This document shows, piece after piece, positions 44,701 through 55,873 of a stretch of 64,000 nucleotides of DNA; within the stretch, counting starts at the first letter, position 1, and each line of letters begins with the position of its first letter. The DNA lies in contig CM060704.1 of assembly GCA_030686995.1 (NCBI GenBank), positions 110,242,542 through 110,306,541 of the forward strand. Reading direction: 5' to 3'. The notes under the pieces are model-generated. The model was not told the DNA's origin. It searched no databases and saw only the letters and a program-made list of their open reading frames with translations. A program made the position numbers and the translations under genes. The stretch comes from Artemisia argyi. Taxonomy: Eukaryota > Streptophyta > Magnoliopsida > Asterales > Asteraceae.

Positions 44701-47700
44701 TTTGTTATTATAACTCGGCCATCTTTCAGTTAAGTTGCTGCATACACATCTAACCCAGTATTTGCCTTATGGTTTTTGTTACTCAGTATTTTATCTTGTT
44801 TATCTATATGTAGTATAAATAGTCTTGTGATTGTTTATATTAAGGATTTAGTATAAGCAGGCTCATAGGTTGTGTTATGCAATGCATGAGACTAAATAGT
44901 GAGGTTGACCTTTAATTGGAATGTTGTGAGCAAGAGTCAACCTTTTGTTCTGCCAGGTGTTGTTATCAATGGCCAGAAACCGATAAGGTTAATTATTTTC
45001 TAGTTTTAAATGGAGATCTCATGATTCTATAGCTTTATACTCATCCATCTTGCTTTTAATGGTCGTATCCATCTTTACTTGAGCTAATCTCTTTGCAGAT
45101 TTAAGTATTTTTGAGCAATGTTATAAGCATGATTCTTCAAGATTGTGGGCCTGCGGACAAGCTTTGAGCACTCCTTCGAGCTTCATTTTCATGATTTGCT
45201 ATGGTGTTTCAACATATAAGGTGAACAATTTAACCTTGTTTAGTAGCGTTAATAGCTAGCATTCCTTGGGTTTAATTTTCTATGCATTATCTTTTATAGA
45301 TCGAAGTTGGATGACATACTGTAGAAATTACCATACAATTTAGTTAAGCATTTTGGTCATTAGGCAGTGAGTGGGTTATAGATATAAGTTTTCTTTAAGA
45401 CTACTTGATTCTTAAATTATTAGAAAACACTATATGTTGCGTTCGGATCTTGGCTAGGTATTATAAGTTTCAACACCTTTTTGATTTTTCTCCCTGGTTC
45501 AGATACTTGAATAGTAAAGAAGTTAATAATTCGGATATATCTCTGCAATGATAATCACATCAAATACATTGTAAACGGGGCACTAGACTTTGAACATTAT
45601 GTTGCAGGTCTTATGCTGTGCCTTGTATGGAATCTTATAGCAGTTACTGGAGACTGGTTTAAAGGGCAAGGTATGTCTAGAATTAACTTGCATAGTACCC
45701 AAATGCATTATTTCTATCATTTCTTTTATAAATATATCATGTGTTGCACTTAACTTTAGTATATTTACAGGCGTTGAAATTTGGTTACTTGCTGTAATCT
45801 ACAGCATATTAGGAGTTCCTGGATCATACCTTTTGTGGTATCGTCCATTGTATCGAGCCATGAGGTATAGCTCCAAGCTTCTTAGGCGAACACATTTTGG
45901 GTGACAGATTCTAATTTTCTTTCACTAATTTTCTTTTTGACAGGACCGATAGCGCTATAAAGTTTAGTTTATTTTTCTTGACTTACTTTGTAAGCTTTGT
46001 TCCTTAATAAGTTATTTATCAGTTACTTTGGGGGGACAAAACATATGAGAACCCTTTCTGTTCGTGTAGTGTCACATCACATTCTGTGTTTTTGCTTTGC
46101 TTGCTCCTCCTTTTATTATCCAAGGGAAGCCTCTAACGTAAGTTTCATTGTTCTATTTTGCATATCTACAAGAAAAACTAAGGTAAAGAATGTAACCGTT
46201 TGTTTAAAAATTTAATGCCTGAGCTGTGTTTTTCTATCGCAGAGAAATCATGTCTGCTATTGATTTTGCAACCTGGAATGCTACACTAGCAGTAAGATAG
46301 TGTGTTGAATTAAGTCTCAGTCACGCAAGAAACTTATCAGAAAGTATGCTTTTAACGAATTTTATATGTCTTCATTTGAAGGGTGTCTACTTCATTGGAT
46401 TTGGACTTTTTGCTATAGAAACAACAATCAGCATATGGGTCATTCAGGTCTGAATACACTTGTCGACACCCTTTCCATTTCTTGTCATCCTCTTGGTTTC
46501 TTTTTCTCATCTTCGCTTTTATAAGAAGATTTAGTGATTGTCTAATAATTAAGTTTCGAATTATTAACTTCTTTACTATTCAATTTAGTGATTTTCTAAT
46601 AATTAAGTTTCGAATGCAAGTTGAAACACCTCCTAGATAAAAACATTACATGAACTCACACCCATGTTGCTAGTTAACTGTTTTTATTATATCAGCTGGC
46701 AAGTCTTCAATCCTGTTGCATTTCATTATGAATGGGTCAATTTGGGTGCATTTTTTTAATCTCACATGGGCCAAAAATAAAGTTAGCTAAGAGATGGGCA
46801 ACGAGTTGATAGTTTTTATGCATTTAACCTCCTATTTTTACCCGTACTACAAAATCACCTGTTTTAAAACTAACCATTACCTAATCCGCCGATCTTGCTA
46901 CCTCCAATGCAGAGGGTTTTATGGATTTTTTTTATACTAATTCAGGAAATTCACCAACTGACACAATATCGTATGTCAAAGATAAGTTGGGAGAATCACA
47001 GTATCTTGTTTCTATAGAAGATGATTCGCGGATAATATCAAGTGATGGTCTAGAAAATGCTAAAGATGCCACCACTGACAGGAAAGGGGATAGACACTCA
47101 CTAGAATCGTTTGATTTATCAAAGCCTCCACCTGGTTAGTATTTTGCTTAAACTATACTTTTACAAAAAAAAATGTTATGAACCTAAATAATTTCATTTT
47201 TAAAAAGATGTTGAACTGCAAAGGTTAAAATAAACCGAATTGATGACATCACAATCCCAAGAAATCTTTTGGACTGCAAATTCATAGATGAGAATGTTAG
47301 ATTCTACTAGACGTCCAATCTCATCCGTTTACTTGTGAATTGGCTGATTTGAGCTTATGTGGGTCAAGCCAACCCACCCACCCACCCTTTTTCGACCCAA
47401 ATAAAAATGCCCATTATAGCCCAGCCAATTCTGACCCATTACCCCACCCCACACATCTTTTAAACCTCTTACGACTACAAATGGATGTTAATTTTCAGCT
47501 TGTTGAAACAGAAGAGACCGAATGATCTTCAATTGTATACAAGTACTTGCAACATTTAATCATTGTTGCATGTACCTGAATGATTTTTTTGTCTTAAAAC
47601 AATTTGTGTCATTAGCATCAATATGGCAAGATTAGGTAGATTTCCATATAGTCTGGAAAACCGATATATGTTAAATAGCTACGGATATTTACTTTTGCAT

Positions 47701-50700
47701 GTTATCTTTTATACATTTGTAGCTACTCCTAGTGTTCTAACATTCCAATAAACTGCAAATATTCAAGTGTCTAAATTAAGTTTTGTTTCCTTTGTAGGAT
47801 GGGAGCAGGTTACACAAAATAGAACATCTATGCTTCGACACAAATATTTGTAGTTGCTCATAATGTTAACTGTTACTCCCTCCGTCCCATAATAAGTGTC
47901 CATAATGGAATCTTTGCATGTCCCAAATTAATTGTCCAGATTCTATTTCAACCAATGAGATGAGAGTTTAGTGGGTAGAATTGATATTTGATTGGTGGAT
48001 AGTGTAGTTAGTGGAATTTTCTAAAACTTTGTGCATATTGAAAGTGGACACTTAATATGGGACGGAGGGAGTATAACATTATATGTGTGTTGGAAGACAT
48101 GTTTTTTATGATTAGTGAAGAAATCACACGCCGAATGAATGTGATAGGTTATGAGTTGGGTTTTTTGAATGAAGTTAATTTGTTAAATTTGTGTTGCTAC
48201 ATATATTTAGATTTTAGTTCATTTGTATATTGAAAATTGGAACATATTTTTTTTTGGTAATATGCTCATTTTAGTGACCACCTATTTGGTCTCTAACACT
48301 CAGCAATTGTGACGACTTTTTGGTCACCAATTGTAAAACCAGCGACGACTTTTTCGTCACTGAGAACTGTGACGAATTTTTTCGTCACTAACAGGGTTAA
48401 ATAGTGACCACTTATCTCGCCACAGATTAGTGACGACATAAAGTTTCGTCTATAATAGTGTTAGTGACGGAGCTATAGTGACGACTGGTGACGACTCAGT
48501 TTTGGTCACTAACTGATTTAGTGACGACTTTTATACTATTAGTGACGAAAGCTGTTTTGTCACTATAGGTGATTTTTCTTGTAGTGTTTTCAAAATGAAC
48601 TTTTCAATATTATCCGTTAGATTCATTAATAGATTAGTTTATACCATACACGTGTATAAAAAACAGTGCTACACGAGTCGTGGGAGAGTCTTGAGCAGCT
48701 GTGAAGTAGGGTGAGGGGTGGGCGAGCTGTGAAGGATGGGCGAAGGATAGGTGAGCTGAGGTTAACACTTATTTTTTGGGCGAATACATATAGTGGGGCG
48801 AGGGCTATGCGAGGCTAGGGGCGAAGGATAGGCAAGCTGGGCGAGTGCTATGACATGGTCTAGGGCGAATACATATACGTGGGGCAAGGGCTAGACGTAT
48901 ACCTGGGCGACATATTTGTTGCTGGGGCGAATATCATGTTTGCTGGGCGACATATTTATTGATAGGGCGAATATCATGTTTGCTGGGCGAGATAGTCTAA
49001 ATACAATGTGATATAACGTACAAATCATTTAGTCTACTCTTATTAGTACCGAATATTTTATGCTTCTAGTATATGATTATCATTGTCAATTAAAAAAAAT
49101 AAAAATAAAATAAAAAGTAGTTCTTAATTAAGTTAGGAGTAAGGCTGTATATGTAATTATTAAGTTATGAATGATACTTGTTTTTGCATCAAGGGAAATG
49201 AGGATACACTTGGCAGGACTTTATTGTTTCACCCTATAAGCAAAACATTCTTTCCTAAATCTTTATTTGTTATCCTTAACATATACACATGAGAAGTACT
49301 TGTTATTGAGTCATTTCATTTCATAGAAGATGCTTTTTGTTATCGGGTGAATAATGTTTTTTGGGTGAGAGTGGTATAGGCGAATGGAAAAGGAAAATCA
49401 TGATGATAACATTTTTTGTAAACCGAACAAAAAAAAAAAGTTCACTTTGATAACATGAGGTTGTGTAAGGATTATTTTGGTAATTTGCTTTATAAAATAC
49501 TACATCCGTCTTAAAATTATTGTCCGTATTTTCATTTTGGGATGTCTCAAATTAATTGTTCATTTTTCTTTTTAAGTAAAAATTAGAGAATATAATAGAA
49601 GAATATTCTTTTTGAGTGGTTAAAAATAAAAGTGACCCCATTTTTATTAAATGTTGTAATTCTTGTCTCTTGACAATAATTTTGAGACGAGGGAGTAACT
49701 ACTCTATCCATCTATGCCATATAAGTCCAAGTCAACTCTATAGAAGTCTTGGGAAGATAAACTAAATACGACATTTTCCACAAATAATGAAACTATTTTT
49801 CCGGTCGCCAGTTTAGACAAATCCCCCGACCATATATAGGCATTTTGACACGTATCAGTGAATGTTGAATGGAGTAGATAGTATAATATTATTTCTATCC
49901 ATTTTAACTCTTATTCATATACGTCAATTTAGTCATGGGCAGTGCTAAACGTTATCTATGTGAACAATTTATAAAACAAATTTAATGCACACCCATCGTG
50001 CTGTTTGTTCCAAACGAGTTTTGAACTCTCGACCATGTAAGTTTTAGACACTTAAAACTTAAATACGGAGTATTTAAGTTTGATCAAACGGCTATTAGTA
50101 TTCTAATCCAATCCCGGCCACAAACTGATGCATTTCTATAGTAAAAACGAGTAAGCGGATAAGGTTTTCCTTGCATGTTCAGTTTACCCAGAGAGAGCGA
50201 GTTTTTGTGACTCGGATGCATGCGGCCTCATCGGGTTAACCAGGACCATTTCCGATATATTTCCATAGTAAAAATTTGGAAATAATATAATAGTTCTTGA
50301 ACACAGATTCAATTTGAAAAGCAAACCACAAAATACGGAGTAGTAGTTTATAATTTATATATGCTTTGATCTATATGCCATTTATTTAACATTTATACTA
50401 ATCTAAAACCAATATAATAAACAAACAATACCTTAAAAGCATCAGCAACGTAAACCTCACCCGAGTAACCAAGAGCAAGTCCAAGAGGTCTACCACCGGT
50501 GTTCACCCAGTCTTCGACCATCGAGTCATTCACCCTGACTTTTTTAATCCAGCCATCACCGCAACTCGTGTAAATAACACCTAGTTTCGGGTCATAAACA
50601 ATATCTTCAGGTCCCAAAAGCTGACCTTCACCAATCATTTCAGACCCGTTGAGAACGTGTGAGTTAACCCTTGGTACTGCATACACGGGTTTCTTAGCCA

Positions 50701-50854
50701 ACTCTTGATCAGGATAGGCAGCTGCATCAAAGTTATCGTATTGGACTAGAAGTAGTGCTATTGCAATTGCGCATAGTAACGTGATTAATAGATCTTGACG
50801 CCATGATGGCCTGGTGGTTGACGGGTTTGATGGTGAGTGAGTTGTATTGGCCAT
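41746..50854 (-). CDS. Strictosidine-synthase-like protein SSL2
   Basis: Exons 50432-50854, 42403-42710, 42186-42318 and 41746-42021 (minus strand) join in phase, with GT/AG at every border, into 379 codons without stops. The protein has a short cytosolic N-terminus, a hydrophobic anchor at about residues 21-39 ([16 protein letters not shown]), the conserved [10 protein letters not shown], and then a predicted six-bladed propeller ([60 protein letters not shown]). This is the Str_synth family, close to Arabidopsis SSL4-7 type proteins, for which vacuolar or ER location and an unresolved enzymatic role are reported. From memory of the alignment, the segment that carries the catalytic Glu in true strictosidine synthase is different here, so Pictet-Spengler activity is not expected. 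Intron 1 is 7.7 kb, containing a CACTA element and a Stowaway MITE. Assigning the distant exon 1 to exons 2-4 rests on order, phase and absence of other candidates. Confidence 0.82.
43490..45607. other. Left interior of the CACTA element, nothing assigned
   Basis: A CCCGCGCGTTAAGTTGCTCGGG hairpin-like stretch at about 43674-43694 resembles a Helitron end. AAGCTCTCATCAGTAGCTGTTA is duplicated (about 43952 and 44000). The rest could include further captured exons (for example an open stretch at about 45136-45222 ending in a GT), but I recognise no family. Confidence 0.35.
45608..46447 (+). pseudogene. Captured SCAMP gene fragment (secretory carrier-associated membrane protein)
   Basis: Six exon-like blocks with GT/AG borders follow one another: 45608-45670, 45771-45864, 45944-45989, 46070-46137, 46243-46291 and 46382-46447. 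They read, in order, [59 protein letters not shown], a diverged AID-like block, and [20 protein letters not shown]. This is the central membrane part of plant SCAMPs, from the first to the fourth transmembrane segment. SCAMPs work in vesicle traffic between the trans-Golgi network and plasma membrane. Introns are kept, so the copy was acquired as DNA, not through mRNA. N- and C-terminal parts are missing, so it cannot make a complete protein. Confidence 0.8.
46946..47853 (+). pseudogene. Second captured gene end in the CACTA element, unidentified
   Basis: An exon at 46946-47134 ([20 protein letters not shown], ending [10 protein letters not shown]) is followed by GT. After an intron, the acceptor TTTGTAG opens an exon at 47798-47853 that continues in phase as [17 protein letters not shown] and stops with TAG. 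The frame across the splice is intact. It is acidic and serine-rich. I do not recognise the family. It is not part of SCAMP as I know it, so a second host gene seems to have been captured. Confidence 0.5.
47876..48071. mobile_element. Stowaway MITE nested in the CACTA element
   Basis: CTCCCTCCGTCCCATAATAA at the left is mirrored by TTAATATGGGACGGAGGGAG at the right. TA dinucleotides (47874-47875 and 48072-48073) flank it. Confidence 0.85.
48690..48990. repeat. GGGCGA-rich degenerate tandem repeat
   Basis: Next to the right end of the CACTA element, GGGCGA recurs more than ten times. The clearest units are 38-bp alternations of GCTGGGCGACATATTT and GGGCGAATATCATGTTT at about 48905-48985. The G bias on one strand contrasts with the AT-rich surroundings. 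Confidence 0.7.
49500..49695. mobile_element. Degenerate Stowaway MITE
   Basis: The left end CTACATCCGTCTTAAAATTATTG and the right end CAATAATTTTGAGACGAGGGAG are diverged inverts, flanked by TA (49498-49499 and 49696-49697). It lies in SSL2 intron 1. Confidence 0.75.
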
Positions 50855-51502
50855 TAATTAAGGTAGTTTGTTGAATGTAACGGTCAATATTATGAGTTTT
50901 TTTTGTGGAGTATAGTGGTTTTGTATTGTATGTGTGTGTGTCTATTTAGTTGGTGATCGTATGGTTGTCAAGTATCGAAGACATTTTGACTATAAGTTAT
51001 ACTAGTCAATTTTTTTAAAGCAATATACTTGTAACTTGAACTTTGCGTTTTATTGGACTATTTATTTATTTAATTGGGTCGCTGAAATTGTACGAAATGA
51101 CATTTAGATCACTATTCTATAGTTTAAGTGTTAATATGATTTACCTGAACACATATTTTTTGATAAGTTAAGTAAGCTAGATATCGTGTTTTAAGTTTAG
51201 TGATACGTCTGTATATGTTTTGTAAGTTCAGCGATCGTAATTTAGGAGTTCAGTGGCTTATGTGTGAAAAAACAGTTCAATAACCAAATGAATTAAAACA
51301 CACAAAGTTCAGTAACCTCCAACCTTGTTTTAACATGTATGGAATACAATGTCGACAAAGTGAAGTAAATACGACGCCCCATTCTGAATTGGTGAATCAA
51401 ATCCGAATTACATCCCATCTCAAAATATTGCGTTCAAAAACTCCAACCTCATTCGAAAATGTAAAAGGTAGACAGTAGAAGAAAATAAGTGTTTACGTAG
51501 TA
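50855..51502. other. Spacer between SSL2 promoter and SSL3 3' end
   Basis: The part next to SSL2 should be its promoter (TG-repeat at about 50930-50940 and a CAAAACC stretch shared with the other SSL promoters). The part near 51330-51480 matches the 3' flanks of SSL1 and SSL2 in short blocks (GGAATACAATGT, TTACATCCCATCTCAAA). No IDH fragment is visible here. Confidence 0.45.
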
Positions 51503-54028
51503 TTATTTTCTCGACGAGGTTTCACTAGCAGGATATTGAGTAAGGTTGAGTCGAACAATGAAGGAATTCACCAGATTCCCAAGATATAAATGTTCCCCGA
51601 TCTTTATTCCTGTTGTAGCGTATTTCAATTCAGGCTCATAGTATCGCTCGACCAGCTTACCGTCCAAATCCACAAGCATTACCCCTGCATTTCTCTCCAT
51701 GGAAGCTCTTTTCCAGTGCCTTTCCAAAAATACTAAAACCTTTCGAATGTAGGGATACTTACGAGCAACATCCAGTTCATATGTATACTCCTACCAAAAA
51801 CAAATACAGTAATAAAACATATAAATGAAAACCTGTAAATGGAACAAAACTGAACAACTAGATTATTTGACTTGGAGTTAGTCAACTTGGGCATATATTT
51901 TGAGGTAGGCAACAGGTAACTGTATTACTTAAATACTTAGCAAAGCATACCGTGGGAATCCCGATCCAGTAGTGGCCTGCACCATCGTAATGTATGTTGT
52001 CAGGAAAACCGAGTAACCTATCAACAAATACTTCTGTCAAACCTTCTTTCTCCCCTTCTACATAGTATTTCATGCATCTCATCCTACAATTAAAGTCACC
52101 AAGATTTCAAATGTCTGAGTTTCCGAGGTCTTTAAGGACAGAAAGGGACATGTGTAAAGATTTTACATTGGGGTTTCACAAAAGATAAGAAAATCATGAT
52201 CCGGGGACATCTCAACACCATTAGCATAGTAGAGGTCTCTAGCAATCACTTTAGTTTGCTTTGTAGTTGGATCATAGCTCATTAATCTGCCATAAGGCCG
52301 GCCTTCAAATATGTCTATAGCAAAATCGTGCAATTCGTATTTTGAAGAGGCATCGGTGAAATACAAGATACCATTTTTTGCAACTGTTACAGCATCTGTT
52401 GTTCCAAATTTTATGCCCTCGGCCTCGGTTGCCAATACTTCTATTTCTCCATTTTGGGTTATTTTAAGTAGACCCTAAGAACCAATTAACAAACTAAATT
52501 CAGGATTGATTAATGGCAGAAATGACTTGTAATTAAGAAGTATAAAAGGATAAATTTAGTCGAATAAATAATTACTCCTATTACGATTTACGAGTATGCT
52601 TTATGTACACGGTATGTAAATTTCTTTCTATACATATAGCTCCAAAATCCCAATAGATCGTTACCTTACAAAAGCATCTTGCGTATTCAACTACTCTGCA
52701 TTTTTGTCTAACAGGATTGCTAAAAATGAAGTATACCACCTTTAGAGTTTAGACAAAGCTTAAACCATGTTAGTTTAATAGCATTATATAAATTAATGGT
52801 CTTTCTACGTTTGTTTATTTTGTCTGAATAAGCAAGGTCGTCAACATTTAATTGAACAAAATACTCGAAACTTACAAGAGTCAAACGTATTTTGAAAAAA
52901 ATATATAGGTGAATTTCTTGTCTAAGGATGCAAATAACCAGTACAATATTCAGAGGTTTTAGGGAGAACTAAATTCGTTATTCGAAGGCAAAAAGCGTCG
53001 CTTAAAGATTGTTGCTAAGGTATTAGCAACGACGTTCAACACTTTTTGCGACGCCTAAGTGGGAGCCATTGGACTTCTCGGTCAAATAGTAGATTCGGTC
53101 CATGCATAATTATACTTATTTCATTTATTTATTGAATTATTTAATTAATTACTAAAAAAATGAGACAAATGAGATTTAGCCTTTAGCGTCAACTAAGATT
53201 TATACAATTTTTAATGTATTAGATTGAGTATTTGTATATATCAATGAGATTTATAGCGACATATAAAACTAATTGCCATAATTTGGTTAACTCTTTCATA
53301 TAAATCTTTTATATAATAAAATAAAACCCCTATTGGAAATTTTGCATTTCAAAAAAATCAATTCATACCTAATTTAGTAATAATTTTATTAAAGAAAAAG
53401 ACTATTTTCTTATTAGGTAATATTTTATATTTATCCATAACACAAGTAGAAGATAAATACAAAAAATATAGATAAGATATTTAAAAAAAAGATTATTTAT
53501 TTTATATTTATCCACAACACAAGTAGAAGATAAATACAAAAAATATAGATAAGATGCAATTAACAATATGATTAAATTTTTTTAATAATTATTTCAAAAA
53601 ATTAAAAAAAAACCCGCGCGTGCGCGGGCATTATAACTAGTGATTTAGTACGGGAAAAACATCAAAAGTTTATGGTGGCCGGGTTACAGATTGGTCACCT
53701 GTTACTTTGTGAAGCAATTTTTCTAAAGGCATCTTTTATATAATAAAACAAAACCTATTAGGAATTTTTCATTTCAAAAAATGGATTCATACCTTATTTA
53801 GTAATAATTTTATTTTAAAAAAAAGATTATTTTCGTAATATTTTATATTTATCCATAACACAAGTGGAAGATAAATACAAAAAATATAGATAAGATACAA
53901 TTAACAATAGGATTAAAAAATTTAAATAATTATCTTTAATAATAAAAAACTATAATTAAATATCATAAATCAAATAAAACAAAAATTAAATTATTTGTTT
54001 TTTAATAAATAAAAATATATGATTCAAA

Positions 54029-54069
<41 letters not shown>

Positions 54070-55873
54070 GCGCATGCGCGGGCATTATAACTAGTAATTA
54101 GCTCAAACAAATCCACAAAAAGGTGTAGATTGACGGGAACACCCTGACCCCGGGTGCCTTTTGGCACCAGCCATTGTCCACCCCACAAGGAATAGCTCCG
54201 GGCAACTCTCCTGGCCTAGTGGGGCACCAACTGGAGTGAGCCGAGACTCTCGGACTCTTGAGCTCTTATCCACAAAGTCTCTCCAGTGAACCCATATGTT
54301 TTGCGGAGGTAGGTACCTAACTGGGAGCAAAGTGCCATTGATGGGATTCGAACCCGAGTCTATTGACTCAAGAACGAAAGCTCCACCCACTGGACCAATG
54401 CCTCAGTGGTAATTAGCTAAAACAAATGATTAAAGGCAGAGTAATAAATATACAATTATCATTTTGAGAGTTTTTAAATATAAACATTCTCTCTTTATAT
54501 GTAATATATAGATATAGATAAAAATAAAGATAAACATAAAAATATTAGGTTATAGGGTAAGAGTATATATAGATACATGGAAGTGAGTATTTTTACTTAC
54601 GTGCATTATTACATGGTTTCTGGCTAGCAAAGTTATATTAGAAACTTAACTTTACTCAAATTTTAAGTTTTAAATTTTAAAAAATTGTTATTCACTCTTT
54701 ATAGTAAAGATATGTTAGATATGTTAATATATGATGTATGTAAATTCAAGTTTATAATAATTATTTTTTATATATAAGTTTAGTAGGACCTTATTATTAA
54801 GGCAATTGCAAATCACAAAATTACTGTGTTATTTTGAGAAAATCGGAAAAACCATCTATCAGCCGATCAGTCACCATAGCAAAGATTAGCTAGAAGCCTA
54901 GAATACTATAATACATATAGCACTTGCATCTTTTATATAATAAAATAAAACTCCAAGTGGGGACTTTCGTATTTTGAAAAAAAAGATTATTTTCTTATTA
55001 GGTAATATTTTAATTATTATTTTCTAATTTATAAATTTTTGAATTCATTTTGTTGATATACAAGTAGAAGATAAATACAAAAAATATAAATAAGATACAA
55101 CTAACAATAGAATTAAACTTTTTAAATGATTATCTTTAATAATAAAAAACTATAATTAAAAATCATAAATCAAATAAAAAAAGATTAAATTAGTTGTTTT
55201 TTAATAAATAAAAATATATCGTTCAAAAAATTTTGAAAAAAAACCCGTATGTGTGCGGGCATTATAACTGGTGTACAAACTACAAAGATTCAAACTATCA
55301 TAAACAAACAAAATTAAGCTTAAATAAAATAACACGATACGATCGAGACCTATACACGATAATAATAATAACTCGATAATATATTAAACACTTATCGCTA
55401 TAAACTTTTATACAATAAAAAAGTTAACTAACCTTGTAAGCATCAGCAACATAAATTTCACCGGAGGAACCAAGAGCTAGTCCAAGAGGCCTACCACCAG
55501 TGTTCACCCAGTCCTCAACCATCGAGTCATTAACCGTAACTCGTTTAATCCAACCATCAACACAGCTCGTGTAAATAACACCTAGCTTCGGGTCATAAAC
55601 AATATCTTCAGGTCCCAACAACTGACCCTCGCCGATCTTTTCAGACCCATGAAGTACACGTGAGTTAACCCGTGGTACTGCGAACACAGATTTCTTAGCC
55701 AACTCTTGATCAGGATACGCAGCTGCATCAAAGTTATCATAGTGGACTAGAAGTAGAGCTATTGCGTTGGTACACACTAACGTGATTAGTAGATCCTTGC
55801 GCCATGATAGCGCTGTTGTTTCTGTTGCGGTTGACAGGCTTGGTTGCGAGTTGGGTGATGGTGACTCGGGCAT
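51503..55873 (-). CDS. Strictosidine-synthase-like protein SSL3
   Basis: Exons 55433-55873, 52167-52474, 51951-52083 and 51503-51790 (minus strand) join in phase to 389 codons without stops. Exon sizes are identical or nearly so to SSL1 and SSL2 (exon 3 is 133 bp in all three). The layout is a polar N-terminus, an anchor near residues 28-45 ([15 protein letters not shown]), [17 protein letters not shown], then the propeller ([66 protein letters not shown]). It is the array member nearest SSL2 in sequence by eye. A TATA-like ATATATAT stretch lies about 80 bp upstream. Intron 1 (about 3.0 kb) holds three Helitrons and a SINE. As with SSL2, an enzyme of the Str_synth fold is expected, but its substrate is unknown and strictosidine synthesis is unlikely. 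Confidence 0.87.
52985..53075. repeat. GCGTCGC / GCGACGC inverted blocks
   Basis: AAAAAGCGTCGCTTA and CTTTTTGCGACGCCTAAG face each other around TTAGCAACGACG. This resembles subterminal repeats of some CACTA elements, but no ends are seen. It is probably a relic. Confidence 0.35.
53305..53640 (+). mobile_element. Helitron, TCTTTTATATAATAAAA family, copy 2
   Basis: This 336-bp copy starts TCTTTTATATAATAAAATAA and ends with the hairpin CCCGCGCGTGCGCGGG, then CATTATAACTAG. It is inserted between A and T. An ACACAAGTAGAAGATAAATA block typical of the family occurs twice inside. It is non-autonomous and lies in SSL3 intron 1. Confidence 0.8.
53732..54094 (+). mobile_element. Helitron, same family, copy 3
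   Basis: This 363-bp copy starts TCTTTTATATAATAAAACAA. A poly-A run precedes CCGCGCATGCGCGGGC, then ATTATAACTAG. It is inserted between A and T, 91 bp after copy 2. A SINE is inserted immediately after its end. Confidence 0.8.
54113..54409 (-). mobile_element. tRNA-derived SINE, with 18-bp target duplication
   Basis: On the minus strand the head reads like a tRNA gene: an A-box-like TGGTCCAGTGG about 15 bp from the 5' end and a B box GGTTCGAATCC about 50 bp downstream. A non-tRNA body of about 220 bp follows. TAATTAGCT(C/A)AAACAAAT flanks it at 54095-54112 and 54410-54427, with one difference between the two copies. This defines both ends and shows retroposition. The body ends without a long A tail. 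The tRNA-like part cannot be a working tRNA because the acceptor stem and standard arms are not formed. Confidence 0.8.
54929..55271 (+). mobile_element. Helitron, same family, copy 4
   Basis: This 343-bp copy starts TCTTTTATATAATAAAATAA. The 3' hairpin is diverged (CCCGTATGTGTGCGGG) and is followed by CATTATAACTGG, still matching CTRR. It is inserted between A and T in SSL3 intron 1. Confidence 0.75.

Larger units (their letters stand above)
43260..48586. mobile_element. CACTA (En/Spm-type) element carrying captured gene fragments
   Basis: The left end is CACTACAAGAAAAA (43260) and the right end TTTTTCTTGTAGTG (to 48586), exact inverts. The target duplication is TTT (43257-43259 and 48587-48589). 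Subterminal regions (about 43280-43490 and 48275-48570) are filled with AGTGACGA / TCGTCACT motifs in both orientations, as is typical of CACTA elements. The 5.3-kb element has no transposase gene. Its interior holds SCAMP gene sequence (45608-46447), a second spliced gene end (46946-47853) and a Stowaway MITE. It lies in intron 1 of SSL2, in the opposite orientation to the host gene as judged by the captured genes. Confidence 0.88.

Noticed and set aside
54103..54390. A 95-residue minus-strand protein
   Set aside because: It lies entirely within the SINE and has no family features.
54330..54409. A tRNA gene on the minus strand
   Set aside because: The boxes are tRNA-like, but the stems do not fold as a tRNA and the unit has a SINE body and target duplication.
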